Notes under the pieces: generated by a model
The model's database searches: none
The model's input: the letters and a program-made list of their open reading frames with translations, nothing else
Told to the model about the DNA's origin: nothing
Program-made: the position numbers and the translations under genes
Shown: positions 46,457 to 58,114 of the stretch, piece after piece
Layout of the letters: each line of letters starts with the position of its first letter
Numbering within the stretch: the stretch's first letter is position 1
Assembly: GCF_001723175.1 (NCBI RefSeq)
Contig: NC_064656.1
Location: 992,001-1,056,000, forward strand
Length of the DNA: 64,000 bases
Direction: 5' to 3'
DNA from: Penicillium oxalicum
Lineage: Eukaryota > Ascomycota > Eurotiomycetes > Eurotiales > Aspergillaceae

Positions 46457-47625
46457 TCAATCAGGGATATACCTGTCCAGAAGATGCCGGTTGCGCTCCG
46501 GCCAGTCAGCTCCTCGATTTGAAACTGGCCTCGAAGACCGCTCCCTGCTTCGATCGGGCCGCGTCGGCTGAGGCCGCGAGACCCGTTCAAATAAGCTTCG
46601 ATCGGGCTCTCTGGAAGGCGACGTGCTACGCCCGCGCACAAGATCTGAACGCGCAGATCTGCGTTGAGGAGAGCGCTCATCCGGAGCCCGGCTACCGCAG
46701 GACCCACGAGTCGAAGTTGGATACTGTACATGACGATCCCAATCCTCCAAGGATGTATACGGGCTCCGGAGCCATGCGAGCAGCTCGTGGAGAAAGAGAC
46801 GGGCATTTTCTCTCCCAAGAAAATCACGTAACAGCTCCTCCGCTTGACCAGCGCTGCCTTTGATGTCCACAGTCCGCAATATGGCAATTATGTACTCAAG
46901 CAGAAACTCGGCATTGTTGGCCCTCCGCTGCTCCAGTCGCTGCTGTCCAGCCCGAGGAACTGGATTCCGCGGTTGTGGAGGTGCATCTTCTGTTTCCGGA
47001 TGAAGGAAGCTGAAGACTTGCAATTCGCGACGAATCCATTTGCGAGCCCGTGAGACAAGCGCCTCATCTCGATTGAAGTCATTTGGCGTCACCTCAGTAT
47101 ACCGGGAGAGCCGATTCGAGCCAACGCGAAGCGAATAAAGCCGGTTATGATACACATTTCTCCGGACTGAAAGCCAATTGTTCTGAGCAGCCGAGGCACC
47201 GGGCACGGGGAAGCGCTGTCGACGGGATTGCTGTCTTCGTGATCGGGTCTGGTGTGCCAGCGAAGGGCGTGGCGCTACATTCGTAGTCCCCAACGGAGGG
47301 ACCTTGTATGTCTTTGGGCCTCCAGGCCCTTTTAGATCAAATTGGACAGCACTGAGGCTAGCCTTACCTATGAATCAACCAAGTCAGTCAACGGTCACTA
47401 AATTTTGAAGTCGTACATACACAAGGGACAGTTTGGCTGCTGCTCCAGCCAGCTTAGCAGACAGAGATAGTCGAAATTGGCATGATGGCAGGGAATGCCG
47501 ACGCATGGCTCGGTGATAGCGTCCAAGCAAATGACACAGGGATCAGCATCCTCCACATCATCATCAGCTACCTCCTTGAGTGTCTTCTGAAGAATTTGTC
47601 GCTGCAGATCTCCATGCTCTCCCAT
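46457..47625 (-). CDS. TOPORS-like RING-finger E3 ligase
   Basis: Two exons, 47625-47421 and 47367-46457 (53-bp intron), 371 residues. The C3HC4 RING is at about residues 28-70: CVICLD, CVGIPCHHANFDYLCLLSW and CPLC, with the last Cys split across the intron. A domain resembling the vertebrate TOPORS post-RING region follows: RARKWIRRELQVF, LLEYIIAILRTVD, LLRDFLGRENARLFLHELLAWLRSPY and WDRHVQY. The tail is R/S-rich and disordered. TOPORS is a nuclear ubiquitin and SUMO ligase linked to topoisomerase I and p53. Drosophila has an orthologue, and this arrangement in a fungus suggests an ancient protein. Function is inferred from layout; substrates are unknown. It is divergent from the SAK-like gene, 401 bp apart. 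Confidence 0.8.
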
Positions 47626-48026
47626 CAAGGCCGAGTGTTGGTCAGTGGAGGGATGATGTATATGCGGAGAGTCTTATCTCCGGTGTTATCGCAAAGTCAC
47701 GTTCGAAGGGTCGCCGGACCGCCCGCGGCAAAAAAAAATCCAGGCTCGCAGCTTCCTCGAGCTGGTAAGCTACGAAGAGCTCATACGCCAATCAAAAGCA
47801 CATCCTCAAATCAAAATAAGAAACTCCCATCACGCCCTCGTGGCCAGAGTCATCTCTCCTAAGGTCCCTACTCATATTTCCTTGCCGGGGCATCTCGATC
47901 GCCACCGAGACGCGCATTCGCGTCTGCGACATTTCCGGATAACGTGACTTGCGATAACCCTCAATGCGTTCAGCGAAGGCTGTCATTTCAGAGAAATTGG
48001 CACGTCTGGGATCCCTGAAACCAAAC
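47626..48026. other. Bidirectional promoter, TOPORS-like (-) / SAK-like (+)
   Basis: A compact 401-bp region separating two divergent starts. GC content is ordinary, without a clear TATA box. The arrangement suggests shared regulation. Confidence 0.5.
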
Positions 48027-49959
48027 ATGGCGCCTACGAATGGAACTTTGGCCTCACAGCGCAATAATATTCACACGTTGACCTCGCTGAAGCGATGGTC
48101 AGTCGCGACAAGAGACCTCCCAGGTGAGCACTGGAAGCCCGCCGGCATGTTGTTCTTCTTGGCGGGATGAAAGCTCATCTGCGCCCGCAGCCGTATCGCA
48201 AATCAAGACCATCCATGTCTATGACTTTGATAATACATGTAAGTTTCACCCCCATATCCTTGTGTTTGTGAACGAGAAACTGATTGCGCCTGGATTGTGA
48301 CGCAGTGTTCCTGAGTCCTCTGCCAAACCCGCAATTGTGGAACAACTCCACTATCGGCTTTCTGCAGGGCTGGGAAAGCTTTGCAAATGGCGGCTGGTGG
48401 CATGACCCCAATATCCTCTCTGCCACTGGCAAGGGCCTAGAGCTAGAGGAGCCAAGGGGATGGCATGGGTGGTGGTACGAGAGTATTGTAAGGAATATTC
48501 CTCTCTCATCAAGATCCTATACTTATGGCTCTTGAAAGCTGACCGAATCTCCCAAAGCTGAGTCTAGTTCGCATGAGCATGGACCAAAAAGATGCCTTGA
48601 CCGTCCTACTGACCGGACGGGGCGAAGCCAACTTTGCGCCCTTAATCAAGCGGATGGCTGCAAGTCAGAAGCTTGAATTCGATCTTATCGGCTTGAAACC
48701 GGAGGTTGGACCAAACGGCCAACAATTTCCTTCCACCATGGTTTTCAAGCAAAATTTCCTTGAGGACCTCATGTGCACTTACAACCAGGCTGAAGAGATT
48801 CGGATTTACGAAGACCGTCCCAAGCAGTAAGTGATCTATTTCCCACGCAGCCTTTCAAGGGGCATGAATTAAGCTGTGCTACAGTGTGAAAGGGTTCCGC
48901 GAATTTTTCAATGGTTTCAACCGCAGTCTACAAGCTGGAAACGGCCAAGCACCGCGCCAGCCGTTTGCTTATGAGGTGATTGCAGTGACTGAGGGTTGCA
49001 CCTACTTGGATCCTGTTATTGAGACGGCAGAAGTCCAGCGTATGATCAACTCTCACAATTTGGCTCGTCGCGATCCATCTCTAGCGAAGATCGGCTCTCG
49101 ATCCTCTAACTTACGCATCAAACGCTCGATTTTCTACACGGGCTACCTCATCTCACAGCAGGACTCGCAGCGCATCATTGACGAATTATTAGTTCCGATG
49201 CTCCACCAACAGGGACTAGCCGAGTCAAACGACGTAAAGTACATGGCTAATAGTATTCTCATCTCACCACGTCCTGCAACTCCTGCCATTCTGAACCGAG
49301 TTGGAGGGAAAGGAAAGAAAGTAACTTGGCAGGTGACTGGACTAGGCTCATTAGATCAGAAGGTCTGGGCTGCTCGAGTAGAACCTGTTCCGTCCACCGA
49401 AAAGGTTCATGCGGAAAACTCACCTCCCTCTGTTGTGCTGGCTTGTCGCAGGGGCACTCGTCCGGCTGATGCCAACAAAATTCACAATTGGCAGAACGTT
49501 CCTGCCGGAAAGGCATTGACGTTTGACACAGTGGTGGGAGAAAAAGTCGTGTTGCGGGTTGAAGAAGAAACCTCTCATGACGGAGACTGGGATGGTCAGC
49601 AGGCCCACAGAGGCAGCAAGCGGCGACACCAGCAAGAACGAGATGAAGAGGTGCTGTATCCTCACCAACAGGGTCACGCAGGTGGCTATGAAGCAGTCGG
49701 CCAAGGCTCAGCGCAGGGATTCCATCCCTATCAACGTCCCCACGATGACACACCGCGGCGAGGTGCATACCGAGGCCGAGGTCGTGGCTCTGGCCGTGGT
49801 CGTGGATCGGGTCGTGGAGCTCGTGGGCGTGGGCGTGGTGGACGAGATGGCCCATCAAACCCGTATTACAAGTCACTGGACGACCAAGGGGCTGGTGGGT
49901 ATGATGGTCCCTACGAGAAGAATGGCAATGGAGGCGGAGGCTTCTCGATGGACTATTAA
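48027..49959 (+). CDS. HAD-domain 'Swiss Army Knife' RNA-repair-like protein with RGG tail
   Basis: Five exons, 48027-48123, 48191-48238, 48306-48487, 48558-48826 and 48885-49959 (introns 67, 67, 70 and 58 bp), 556 residues. The HAD motif I is HVYDFDNTLF (DxDxT type) at about residues 40-49. LTGRGE is in the motif II position and IYEDRPKH is a motif III/IV-like segment. This matches the HAD_SAK_1 family, proposed from sequence as RNA repair enzymes. The middle (VKGFREFF...) runs into a region with YTGYLISQQDSQRIIDELL, possibly a 2H/AKAP-type phosphodiesterase or ligase-like part. The C-terminus has a long RGG/GRG box (about residues 500-530), a probable RNA-binding tail. RNA repair in fungi remains largely untested. 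Splice joins were chosen by frame and family match. Confidence 0.85.
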
Positions 49960-50019
49960 GCCCATTCAAGCAGCTTGAGAGAACGTGAAGCAATCCCCCA
50001 CAACGCTGTAGACTATTCC

Positions 50020-50289
50020 TCATCCTTTCTGATCCCACATTATCCTATCATAGTATTTTTCGCCTCGGTCAGGAGTCGTGTGGGAGAGCACCATCCCTAT
50101 TGACCGAACATTATTACCAAACTCATCAACACTGCATTTTTTCTGAACCGGTGATTTTCCAGGATTCTCTTCAGCCTGTCCAGGGTAGTCTTGGGTTCCA
50201 GTACCGTCCGGGCTGGCTGCGGGATACCGTCTGAGCCAATACCGCCAGCTCGAGTCCATTCCAAGGAAGCTGACCGTCTTGTTCCCCAT
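50020..50289 (-). CDS. Small hypothetical protein with possible N-myristoylation
   Basis: ATG at 50289 to TGA at 50020-50022 gives 89 residues. The start MGNKTVSFLG has Gly2 and Ser/Thr at position 5-7, compatible with N-myristoylation. The rest is soluble, with aromatic/charged runs (WRYWLRRYP, VDEFGNNVRSIG, RGEKYYDRI) that look like a real protein. A GTAAGT donor and CTAG acceptor upstream (about 50290-50350) could be an intron in the 5' UTR. I do not recognise the family. Confidence 0.4.
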   Translation of the reverse strand: MGNKTVSFLGMDSSWRYWLRRYPAASPDGTGTQDYPGQAEENPGKSPVQKKCSVDEFGNNVRSIGMVLSHTTPDRGEKYYDRIMWDQKG

Positions 50290-50951
50290 TGAGAAGTCTT
50301 CTAGGAGCCGATGACAATTCAAATGGCAACTCGACTTACTAGGTTGCTGTCACGATGAGCAACAGTCAGTCTTCCTTCAAACACTCTTATGTTGGAAAGA
50401 CTGGATTAGGACAGCCCTGAGAAGGGCAAGAGAGACTAGATCTGGGAGGAAAGAGGTTCATTTCCATTTTCAAAGATATAATGGCATGTTTCTGGATATA
50501 ACGTGCTATAACACAAATGAGCAAATGAGCAGGCTCGAAAAGCTGTACGAAAAACTCCCACACAATAGCTTCCAAATCGCGGCGTTGAAATGGGCAATTG
50601 ATTCAATATTTTCTCAAATCATGGGACAAATTCAGCGGAAAGTTGTATAGATATCATGGGACAAAAGAATGATGATGAGGAGTCTGACATGTCCGCGGAA
50701 TTCAACTTGTCCGAGTTCCACCCGATTCCATATTCAAGCTTTCCTCTTCCGGGGGTTGCGTTTCGTTGCATAGTAAGCCATTTCGATCGTTGTTTCAGAG
50801 GATATTATTCATGGGTGTGTCGTGGGTGTCGTGCGGTTAAACAAAAAACAAGAGGGAAGAAAAGGTCAGGCGTGAGGGGGCGTGAGAAGGGGGGGGAGCA
50901 TAGACAAAAATGAGAAAGGCGTTCAACAGATTCTGCTTAGTCGCCCGCGAC
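50290..50951. other. Intergenic
   Basis: A 662-bp gap between the small predicted gene and FIG1. It is purine-rich near 50830-50930 (A/G runs), which is T/C-rich on the FIG1 strand and fits a 3' UTR. No gene is seen. Confidence 0.5.
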
Positions 50952-51960
50952 CTATTCCTCGTCGGTCAATTTCCTGAGCATGCTAATGCTGAGGATCATG
51001 ATAAGAAGTCCAATCGTCACGATGACTAGAAGCACGAATCCGAACCAACCGAGGACCATGGCGGAGGTGCCGACGCCGCTCTTGACAACGCTGTTTCCAA
51101 AGTCCTGAGCTATCGTGCTGGCTGCTACCGAGGCAGTGTGCTGCCACAGCACTGAGACCAGAACGAAGACGGAAGACACAAAGATTAAAGCAAGAGCTGC
51201 TTGAGACACAGGCCTTGAGGGAAAAGGCTTGACTTCCACGGCAGACCCAGACTCATCAGGCTCCTCGTGCCAACCCGGGAAAGTGGCGAGAAGAATGAAG
51301 CAGAAGAATGCGAGAATGACCGCGACGATACTATACCCGTATCAGTATCAAATTGCAAGAATAGAAAAAGAAACAATTACTGTGTGATAACACTCACAGA
51401 AGATACGGAAACACAACGGCATCCTTGAATGTTGAGGCTACCCAGATCAAGTTGAGTGGGTCAGCGTCGACGTTGACGATCTCGGCGAGCGCAGTGGCGT
51501 TGGCGTTGCAAATAAAAGAACCCTTGTCGGGTTGAATGCAAATTCCAAAGTAGCCCACCCGAACTTCCAACTCAGCGCTGCGGACAATATTGGACAGAGG
51601 CTGTACGACGCCCGGGTACACTTGTGCTAGGTTCAGTACCGGGTCGTACTTCTCGTAGTACATGGAGATGAGGAAAATGTCCGGTATTTGTGGAGATGAC
51701 GATGAGCAACCAGCCAACAATAATGCTATGAATTGTTAGATATCATGAGTAAAGGAACGAGACCATGTTCAGGTCGTAGTTGAGCAATGACGTACATAGC
51801 AGGATAATTGCGATTGCGATGAGAATCATCAGTACATGGTGATATCCAACCATGGGAATAAAACCTGCGAGCAGATTTAGTTCACATACTCATGAGACAT
51901 TTGTATTAGACTCAAAACGCTCAACTTACGGGCAATGCCCTGGCCAAATCGAATCGCCAT
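50952..51960 (-). CDS. FIG1: FIG1 family Ca2+ regulator and membrane-fusion protein
   Basis: Four exons, 51960-51930 (31 nt), 51864-51796, 51725-51398 and 51330-50952 (introns 65, 70 and 67 bp), 268 residues. Four membrane segments: the first in VLMILIAIAIILLSLLLAG, then three in the C-terminal half (IVAVILAFFCFILLATF, ALALIFVSSVFVLVSVLW and GWFGFVLLVIVTIGLLIM). Between the first and second lies the Cys-bearing outer loop with VRVGYFGICIQ and FIC, the hallmark of Fig1 and claudin-like proteins. In yeast Fig1 takes part in pheromone-stimulated Ca2+ influx and cell fusion; in filamentous fungi it affects mating and hyphal fusion. All junction phases agree. The short first exon (MAIRFGQGIAR) is supported by phase and the ATG. 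Confidence 0.9.
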
Positions 51961-53880
51961 TTTGACCGAAGATGTGCCGCAAGAAACCTGCTCTTTCTGA
52001 TTTCCAGCAGACGATTGGGCTCGCTTCTCGGGGGCTCCGAGAAGGAGGTCGCGTGTACCGACACAGAATCACCACTTCAATGCAGCCGGCGAGTCTCAAT
52101 TGCGATGCGATACTTGAGAAAGGTGGGTAGTTCTCGATCCACCGGCAACGATTAGATCGTGGGTATGGAATGTGGAGCGCAACGAGGAATGGAAGGTCGG
52201 GTTTCGATTGAAGGTCGAAGATCGAAGGAATGTGTCAAGTCCACACAAGCTGAAGGGGTGAAAGGCGACTCAAAAGACGAGGATCTTTATTCGAAGCTTG
52301 ATCCACACCTAAAAAAGCAATCTTTAAAGTGGTCAGAAGTCTCCCAGACAATAGCAATGTTGACGGATGATGGAACTGTGTCCGAGGTCAGGGCAATGTG
52401 TATGTGTGTGTGTGTGTGTGTGTGTATGTGGAAGGAGTGAGAGGGACACAAGAGGAAGAGAGCGTAGCTGCAATTCAGGAACCGGCGTCAAAACTCGAAA
52501 TGGGTTGGCAATGATGCTTTTGGAGGCTGGGAATGGAGACGAAAGCCTAGTAATCGGGGAGGCTGGGCCAACCATCATTGTTTACCCTTTCGCATCCCGG
52601 GCAACCGCACTCCACCGCCCGCTCGATCTGGTAGTTCTGCCAGTCATTGTGGCGGTAGAGCAGCCCAAGCTAAGCTTAAAGAGGGTCAGGTGGGGTCGAT
52701 CCACAGCAAACCACAGCCCGGGGTAAATCACGGGCTGCCTGACTACCCGAACAAGAAGGCAGAGAGAGACTTCTACGCTGCAGTGTCCAGGAAAAAGTAA
52801 AAATCGTGAGGTCAAGTAGTAGAACTATTCCATGAAGGCTGGTAGACATTAAGAATACACAAACCTTAATACAATGCTACCACTAATATCACGGAATATG
52901 GAGGTACAGTAGTCCTAAAGTACTAAACCAGGCAGAGACTTGGGGAGTGGGTCATCGGTTGGTGGTAGTGGTAATACTACGCAGGTGGTAGCTCATTTCC
53001 TCGAATCCGGCGCTAGTGCTCGACTAGATAAGAAGACAAGGAAAGGCCCGCCTAGGTCAGTAGTTGTGTGAATTGGTACTCTGGAAATTGACCAAGTCTG
53101 CGATATGGCCTTGATGCCCGGGAATCAGAGCCCATTGGGCAAGGCTGGGTGTACCTACTGCCTTCTCCTATAGAGTAATACCATTGGGAGAGTGGCCTTC
53201 TTCCAAGTCAGACTCACCAGGAAGTACCAGGAAGTAGCTACTTTTCCCATCGTCTTCAGTCCAGCCTGGCGCGAGAAATTCACGTACCTACATAGGTACT
53301 TTATAGACAAGGCCGCCAAAGTCATTTCCTAGCAAAGCAGACACTTTAGTGCTAGGTAGTCGACGGGAGCGAATCGATCTGACTGCAGCTCTCACGGGCT
53401 GGACTGACTTGACTTAGCCTATGTCCGGGATATGTCACACAGACAAGTGAGTTCCGTTGTCTTCAAGAAATCTCTAGGCCGATTATAGGTATTCAGGGAA
53501 AACATCCATTTGCAAACAGCAACATCTATTTGAGACGTCATTCAAGTTTGCAGGGAATCTCTTAGACTGTCCAGGAAGAGGGACGAGATGTGAGATGAAT
53601 GTAACTCAACTGTAGCACAGTGGAAGACGGTACCAATAGTAATACAGCGACCATAGAAAGAATAGCAAATGGTGATAAATGTATATGTTAATGAACGTGA
53701 AACGCCGTGCTAGGTCGCCATGATAAAAAGAAACTCTCGCCAGAATAACACCAGAGGATGATCCCTTCAATGCAAATGCATATCGATTCAAACGACGCTT
53801 TCGGCAGGGACGCATGCCGTAGCAAATTTAACAAAATCCCAGCCCAAACTCCATGTTCACGGATCAGATGCGATTTTTTT
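51961..53880. other. Intergenic 1.9 kb, FIG1 promoter and EXO1 3' flank
   Basis: The region holds a (TG)11 microsatellite (listed), many short AT-rich and CTAG-containing stretches and no ORF with family features. CACCTGACC/GGTGGTAGTGG-type sequence near 52950-52990 is unremarkable. Confidence 0.45.
52403..52425. repeat. (TG)11 microsatellite
   Basis: Eleven TG units plus T, flanked by TATG and ATGTGG. The region is non-coding and likely length-polymorphic. Confidence 0.9.
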
Positions 53881-56206
53881 TCATCTCGCTGCAAAAGAGA
53901 AACGCTGAAGATCCAATGCGGGAGTCGGTTTCTCGAGAGTTTCGTTGTCATCTTCTTCCTCATCGCTTTGGGGAACAATGAAATCTTCACTCCCCTGGGC
54001 TCCTTCGGCGAGAACCCGGGATTTGAGTGGAGATTCTCGATCACTCTGCACGTCACTGAATTCATTTCGTCGAAGCTTTGTGGGGAAATTAATGGACTGG
54101 CAGCGTCTTAATGCCGTGTGTCCGAGACGCTGCAAAGGTGTAAGCCTCTGGCGCTGAGCGCCTCGATTCTGTGCGGTAGTCGAAGGTGTTCGCGGCGCTG
54201 CAGGTGGCGTGAGTTTATTGCCAGATTGAAAGACCGGAATCTTAGCCATCGACAGTCCTGTAGCAGTTTCACTAGAGCCGGCCGTGAAAGTGTACTTGGA
54301 TAGTATCTGCGAGTTCTGTCGCTGGACGTGGTAGTTTAATGCCTGATCAAAATCATGGTCTTGCGAGATCTCGTTTACCGCGGACGTCTGGTCCTCCCGG
54401 CAGAGTAGGTCCTCCTCTTCCTTGCTTGCCGCGGGCTTTTGTTCGTGTTCCGACTGAGGTTGTGTTGAGTTTTGACTAGTGGCAGGTGTTTCGAGCGAGC
54501 CCAAGGCATCTGACTGGGAAGATTGGTCGGCAATTTCAGAGAAGATGTCTTCCGCCAACTCATCAGAAAAGATGCCTAGGTGAGACTGGCGCTGCTTTTT
54601 GCTTCGAGTGGCCTTTTGTCCACTAGGACTGGCTGGGCTTGCTTTGGGAGAGAAGAATCGACTGAGTGATTCTGAGTGCACCGGGAGCTGGTCATCTTCA
54701 TACTCGGAACAAAGTCTTTGTCGCTTCGTTGGTTGAGGTGTGGCGTTCGCAGTCTGAGCCAAGGCAGATTGGCGTTCAAGGCTTCGGATCAAAGGACTGG
54801 GGTGTTGGTCGGACAGAGTTCGAACCGGAGTCGACCGACTCTGGGTGGAGCGATAAGGAGCCGAGCTTGCTTGCCAGGAATTGTTCCTGTTCCTTTCCAG
54901 AAGACGCTGCTGGCTGGGAGACGGAGTGAGACTGTTCGGATCCAGCTCGCCAAGAGGCACTCGCTTGGGCGTGAAGAGCGAACTGATGGGCTTGCTTGAC
55001 TTCAGCTCGGAAGATGAACCCAACGTTTGACGGCGAGTGATCCCAAGGGGAAATTTACCTCGGGTCAATGGTTTCAATTCAATTGGTTGTTTGGTTGTTG
55101 GGTCCAGGTCACCGCATGCAACACCCACGGCAACGTCCGCTACCACGTCTGGGCCAATGAAGGAAAGCTCATCAATGTTGACGCTAGCCTCTGGCACAGT
55201 CAGGGTCACCAGCTTTTTGGCATATGGACAGAAGACTCGCTGGTACAGGAAGGTGAGCTCGGCCTGTTTGAAATTTGCGAGGTAGTCTGCTGGAACCTGG
55301 ATATTGCTCTCAAACTGCAGCATGCGCACGGTCTTTTCAACAGTTTTGTGCCTGCGAATGCTGCGATATGCCGTTTTCAGTCCCATCTTAGGGATATTGG
55401 CCAGATAGTCGCACCCACTCAGAATGCACATTCGCCGGAAGTCCTCATCACTCCAACCGGCAAGACTCACTTCTCGACAAGCTGTGAAGTCCGATCGATT
55501 TATTTCAATGCAATCACCATGCTGGTCCATCTTCGATAGGAGTCTCTTTGCGCCGAAAACCAACAGATCTGAATCCTCGGAGATGATGCCGTCAATGACG
55601 CCTTTCTTTTCCAGATAGACCAACTGGGCGTCGGCCTCGTACGGGGCCACGACGTATTGGACATTCATCTCTTTCAACTCCTCGATCAACTGCCGAGCCA
55701 TGTAAGGTGTCACATCAACAGCTTTCTGAAACTCTTGGTAGGCCTCGGGTAGGCGGCCCTTGCGCTGTAGCTCTAGACCGAGTGCTTTGCTCTCCTGGCG
55801 GCGCCGATGTCTGTCGCGCTCAGTTCCGGCCTTACTGGGTAAGTTGTCGCCATCGAAAACGAGATACGGAATGACACCAAAGAATAAGAGCATCCGAACA
55901 CGATTTAGAACAAAGTCAAGATGCCTGTCGGATGAGACGTGAGATTAGCAAGGACATTTCTTCTCTGAGGGTAAAGCTTTGAGTATCTCTTACTTCCGCG
56001 TAGGTCTCTCCAGGACCAAGTCAACGGAGCAGGCCACTGTACCACGGTGAAGCCATCCATATGCGTCCACGCCGAGAGTCTGTCCACTAAAGCTTTTAAC
56101 ATGACAAGGCTTTTGTATGGACTTCAGTAGCCCATGAAGTCCTAACTCCAGTCAGTTCCTGTCGTTGCTCCCTGACATTGAGAGCAATCGTACCTTTGAT
56201 GCCCAT
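53881..56206 (-). CDS. EXO1: Exonuclease 1 (EXO1, XPG/FEN1 family)
   Basis: Three exons, 56206-56194 (13 nt), 56141-55994 and 55924-53881 (introns 52 and 69 bp), 734 residues. The start reads MGIKGLHGLLKSI across the first intron. The N domain has GVDAYGWLH and FDGDNLPSKA; the I domain has APYEADAQLVYL and GIISEDSDLLVFG; GCDYLANIPKMGLK is the helix-hairpin-helix. The active-site acidic residues (VDAYG, FDGD, EAD, SEDSD, GCDY) are all present. The C-terminal half is disordered with SP sites and ends LDLQRFSFAAR. Exo1 resects 5' ends at double-strand breaks and excises mispaired strands in mismatch repair. The 13-nt first exon is short but the join is well supported. It shares a 387-bp upstream region with TMA16. 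Confidence 0.92.
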
Positions 56207-56593
56207 GGCGGGCACCAGTCAAAGGACAAGCGGGTCCTCGAATTTACTGTAGAACGAATGACATGTATGTTGCAGATGACCAACCACAAATCCACGGTAG
56301 CAAAAAAAAAAGGGAATGCGTCTTGAACCACAGTTATTAAGAAGATTAGAATAGCGGAAAAGGACGAGCCCCAGCTGTCGCTGGAATGTTTGTCCTCGCT
56401 TGCTCCCCTCGACGCGCAGACGCGATGCAAGAGGTGATTTCAGGCAGGCGGTGATGTGGCTGCGACTCCCCTGGACCATCCTCGACCGCCATATTCTGCC
56501 CGGTCTTAAAAAAAATAATTGCCAGTGCCCCACAAAATTGTACGATAGTTGAAGTTGCATTGAACAGCATTTCAGCGAATTGTGACCACCATC
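56207..56593. other. Bidirectional promoter, EXO1 (-) / TMA16 (+)
   Basis: The 387-bp gap between divergent starts has A-runs (about 56300-56312 and 56505-56516). No TATA box stands out. Shared regulation is possible. Confidence 0.5.
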
Positions 56594-57247
56594 ATGCCCA
56601 GTGTTTCTCTTTCCAAGGTGCACAAGCACATCTCAAAGAAGCGGGGGGCCATGGACTCCATGCATGAGAACAGTCGTGACGCTCGGCGTCTGCGCCGAGC
56701 AGGTTCCAGAGAAGAACGACTTTCTCACCATGCTGGCATGGTGCTCAAGGCTCGCCAACCCTACAGTAAGCAGGGCTTCTCGGAGTGACAACTATTCATT
56801 TGACGCTTACAACATTCTTATCAGTGGAGCGCATTCAATACTTCCATGATGCCATTCAAGACAAGGAAGAGCCGTTGTCTGACACTCAACTGGCGGAGCT
56901 GATTCTCAAGTATGGCATCTATTCTCGTTTCTCTCTATAGGCCCAGGCAGCTAATAGACCGCAGTTGCATTCACAGAGACGACGATGAACTTACGCGGCT
57001 TAAGTCTGAGCGCCGAAAAGGGCGGCCGCCAACCCGACGAGAGGAGCTTTTGAACCAGCGAACCGAAACCGAGGAGAAGGAATTCAAGACCGGCTTCTGG
57101 TTGCCTGATTTGGGTGATGCCGATGTATTGCATGCATTGAAGCAATGGAATGGACATTGGGCCGGTCTCAGTTCGGTGAAGTTTATCCGTATTACACAAG
57201 AAGGAGCGAAGCAATCCTCAACTTTCCCTCCGAAGGGCATGTCATGA
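56594..57247 (+). CDS. tma16: Translation machinery-associated protein TMA16
   Basis: Three exons, 56594-56765, 56825-56909 and 56977-57247 (introns 59 and 67 bp), 175 residues. The basic N-terminus SLSKVHKHISKKRGAMDSMHENSRDARRLRRA is typical of TMA16, with ERIQYFHDAI and DDDELTRLKSERRKGRPP in the middle and GFWLPDLGDADVLHALKQWNG at the end. TMA16 associates with pre-60S ribosomes. For exon 3, an upstream acceptor at 56964 is also in frame and would insert NCIHR-type residues; the choice made matches the family better. It should act in the nucleolus or cytoplasm. Confidence 0.9.
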
Positions 57248-58114
57248 TTACGGGATACCCTTGCATTTTGCCGATCAGCTGGAATAGGACTGGCGTTGGC
57301 GGAGTTCCGCTGTGTACTTTTTTCCATGTGAATACATTTTTGGGCCTACGAATCAAGACTACAACCTGTGACTATCCATGAATCACAACTTTGGTGATCT
57401 TCCTAGTGGAATCTAAACGACTGGATTACAGCTAGAATATAGGGAGAAGTATGAGACTACGTCCTCATAGTACCCTCAGTCGCGTCTTATGATAGTGTAA
57501 CATCTAGACTAATGACTATAAAGGAACCGAGAGAGCCCTAAATACTAAATGATATAGCTATATTCTAAGTCTCTAGCTCGGAAGATTTTAATATTTCTAA
57601 ATGAGTGACGCTGTTGGCACACCCTGAAAGTTATGCGGCACCCTCTTGGGCCCTAGAAACGGGATGGGAGCCTGAATCCTTGCCCAGATCGACGGAGTCA
57701 GCATTTCGCCCCTTCCACCACCACTCTTTTCATCACCTGCACGCACTACTACGTATGTCGAAAGGGCGAGGTCGGGTCTTTTATGTCGGAGCAACGCAAC
57801 GGAGGGAGAGCTGACAAGAGAGTGTATTCAGACGCTCGTAGGTCGGGAGCGGCACAACCAACCGAATATCGTAAATCATAGGTCCTACTATCACAAAACA
57901 TATAGTTTATTTTATTCCTTGTTGTAATAGTGCAGTGCCCGATTAATAACACGTGAAATAGTCATGTGAGACTTCAGCAAATCGGCATACCAAATTTAGG
58001 CGGTCCCGAAGATAGTGCGGGTCTTGGCACGGGAATCAACCGTTGAGCTCAGGCGCGTCTTTTTCTTCCGCAAGTTGTTCTCCTAGCTTCACAATCACAT
58101 TCACAAACATCAAG
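57248..58114. other. Intergenic, TMA16 3' flank and MAM33 promoter
   Basis: An 867-bp region, AT-rich at 57480-57610 (many TATA-like words) and ordinary after that. Frames here (for example 57605-57814) lack family features. No gene is seen. Confidence 0.5.

Noticed and set aside
49259..50038. 259-codon minus-strand ORF over the RGG-tail gene
   Set aside because: It mirrors the GC-rich repetitive coding strand (His/Leu/Arg-rich) and has no domain signature.
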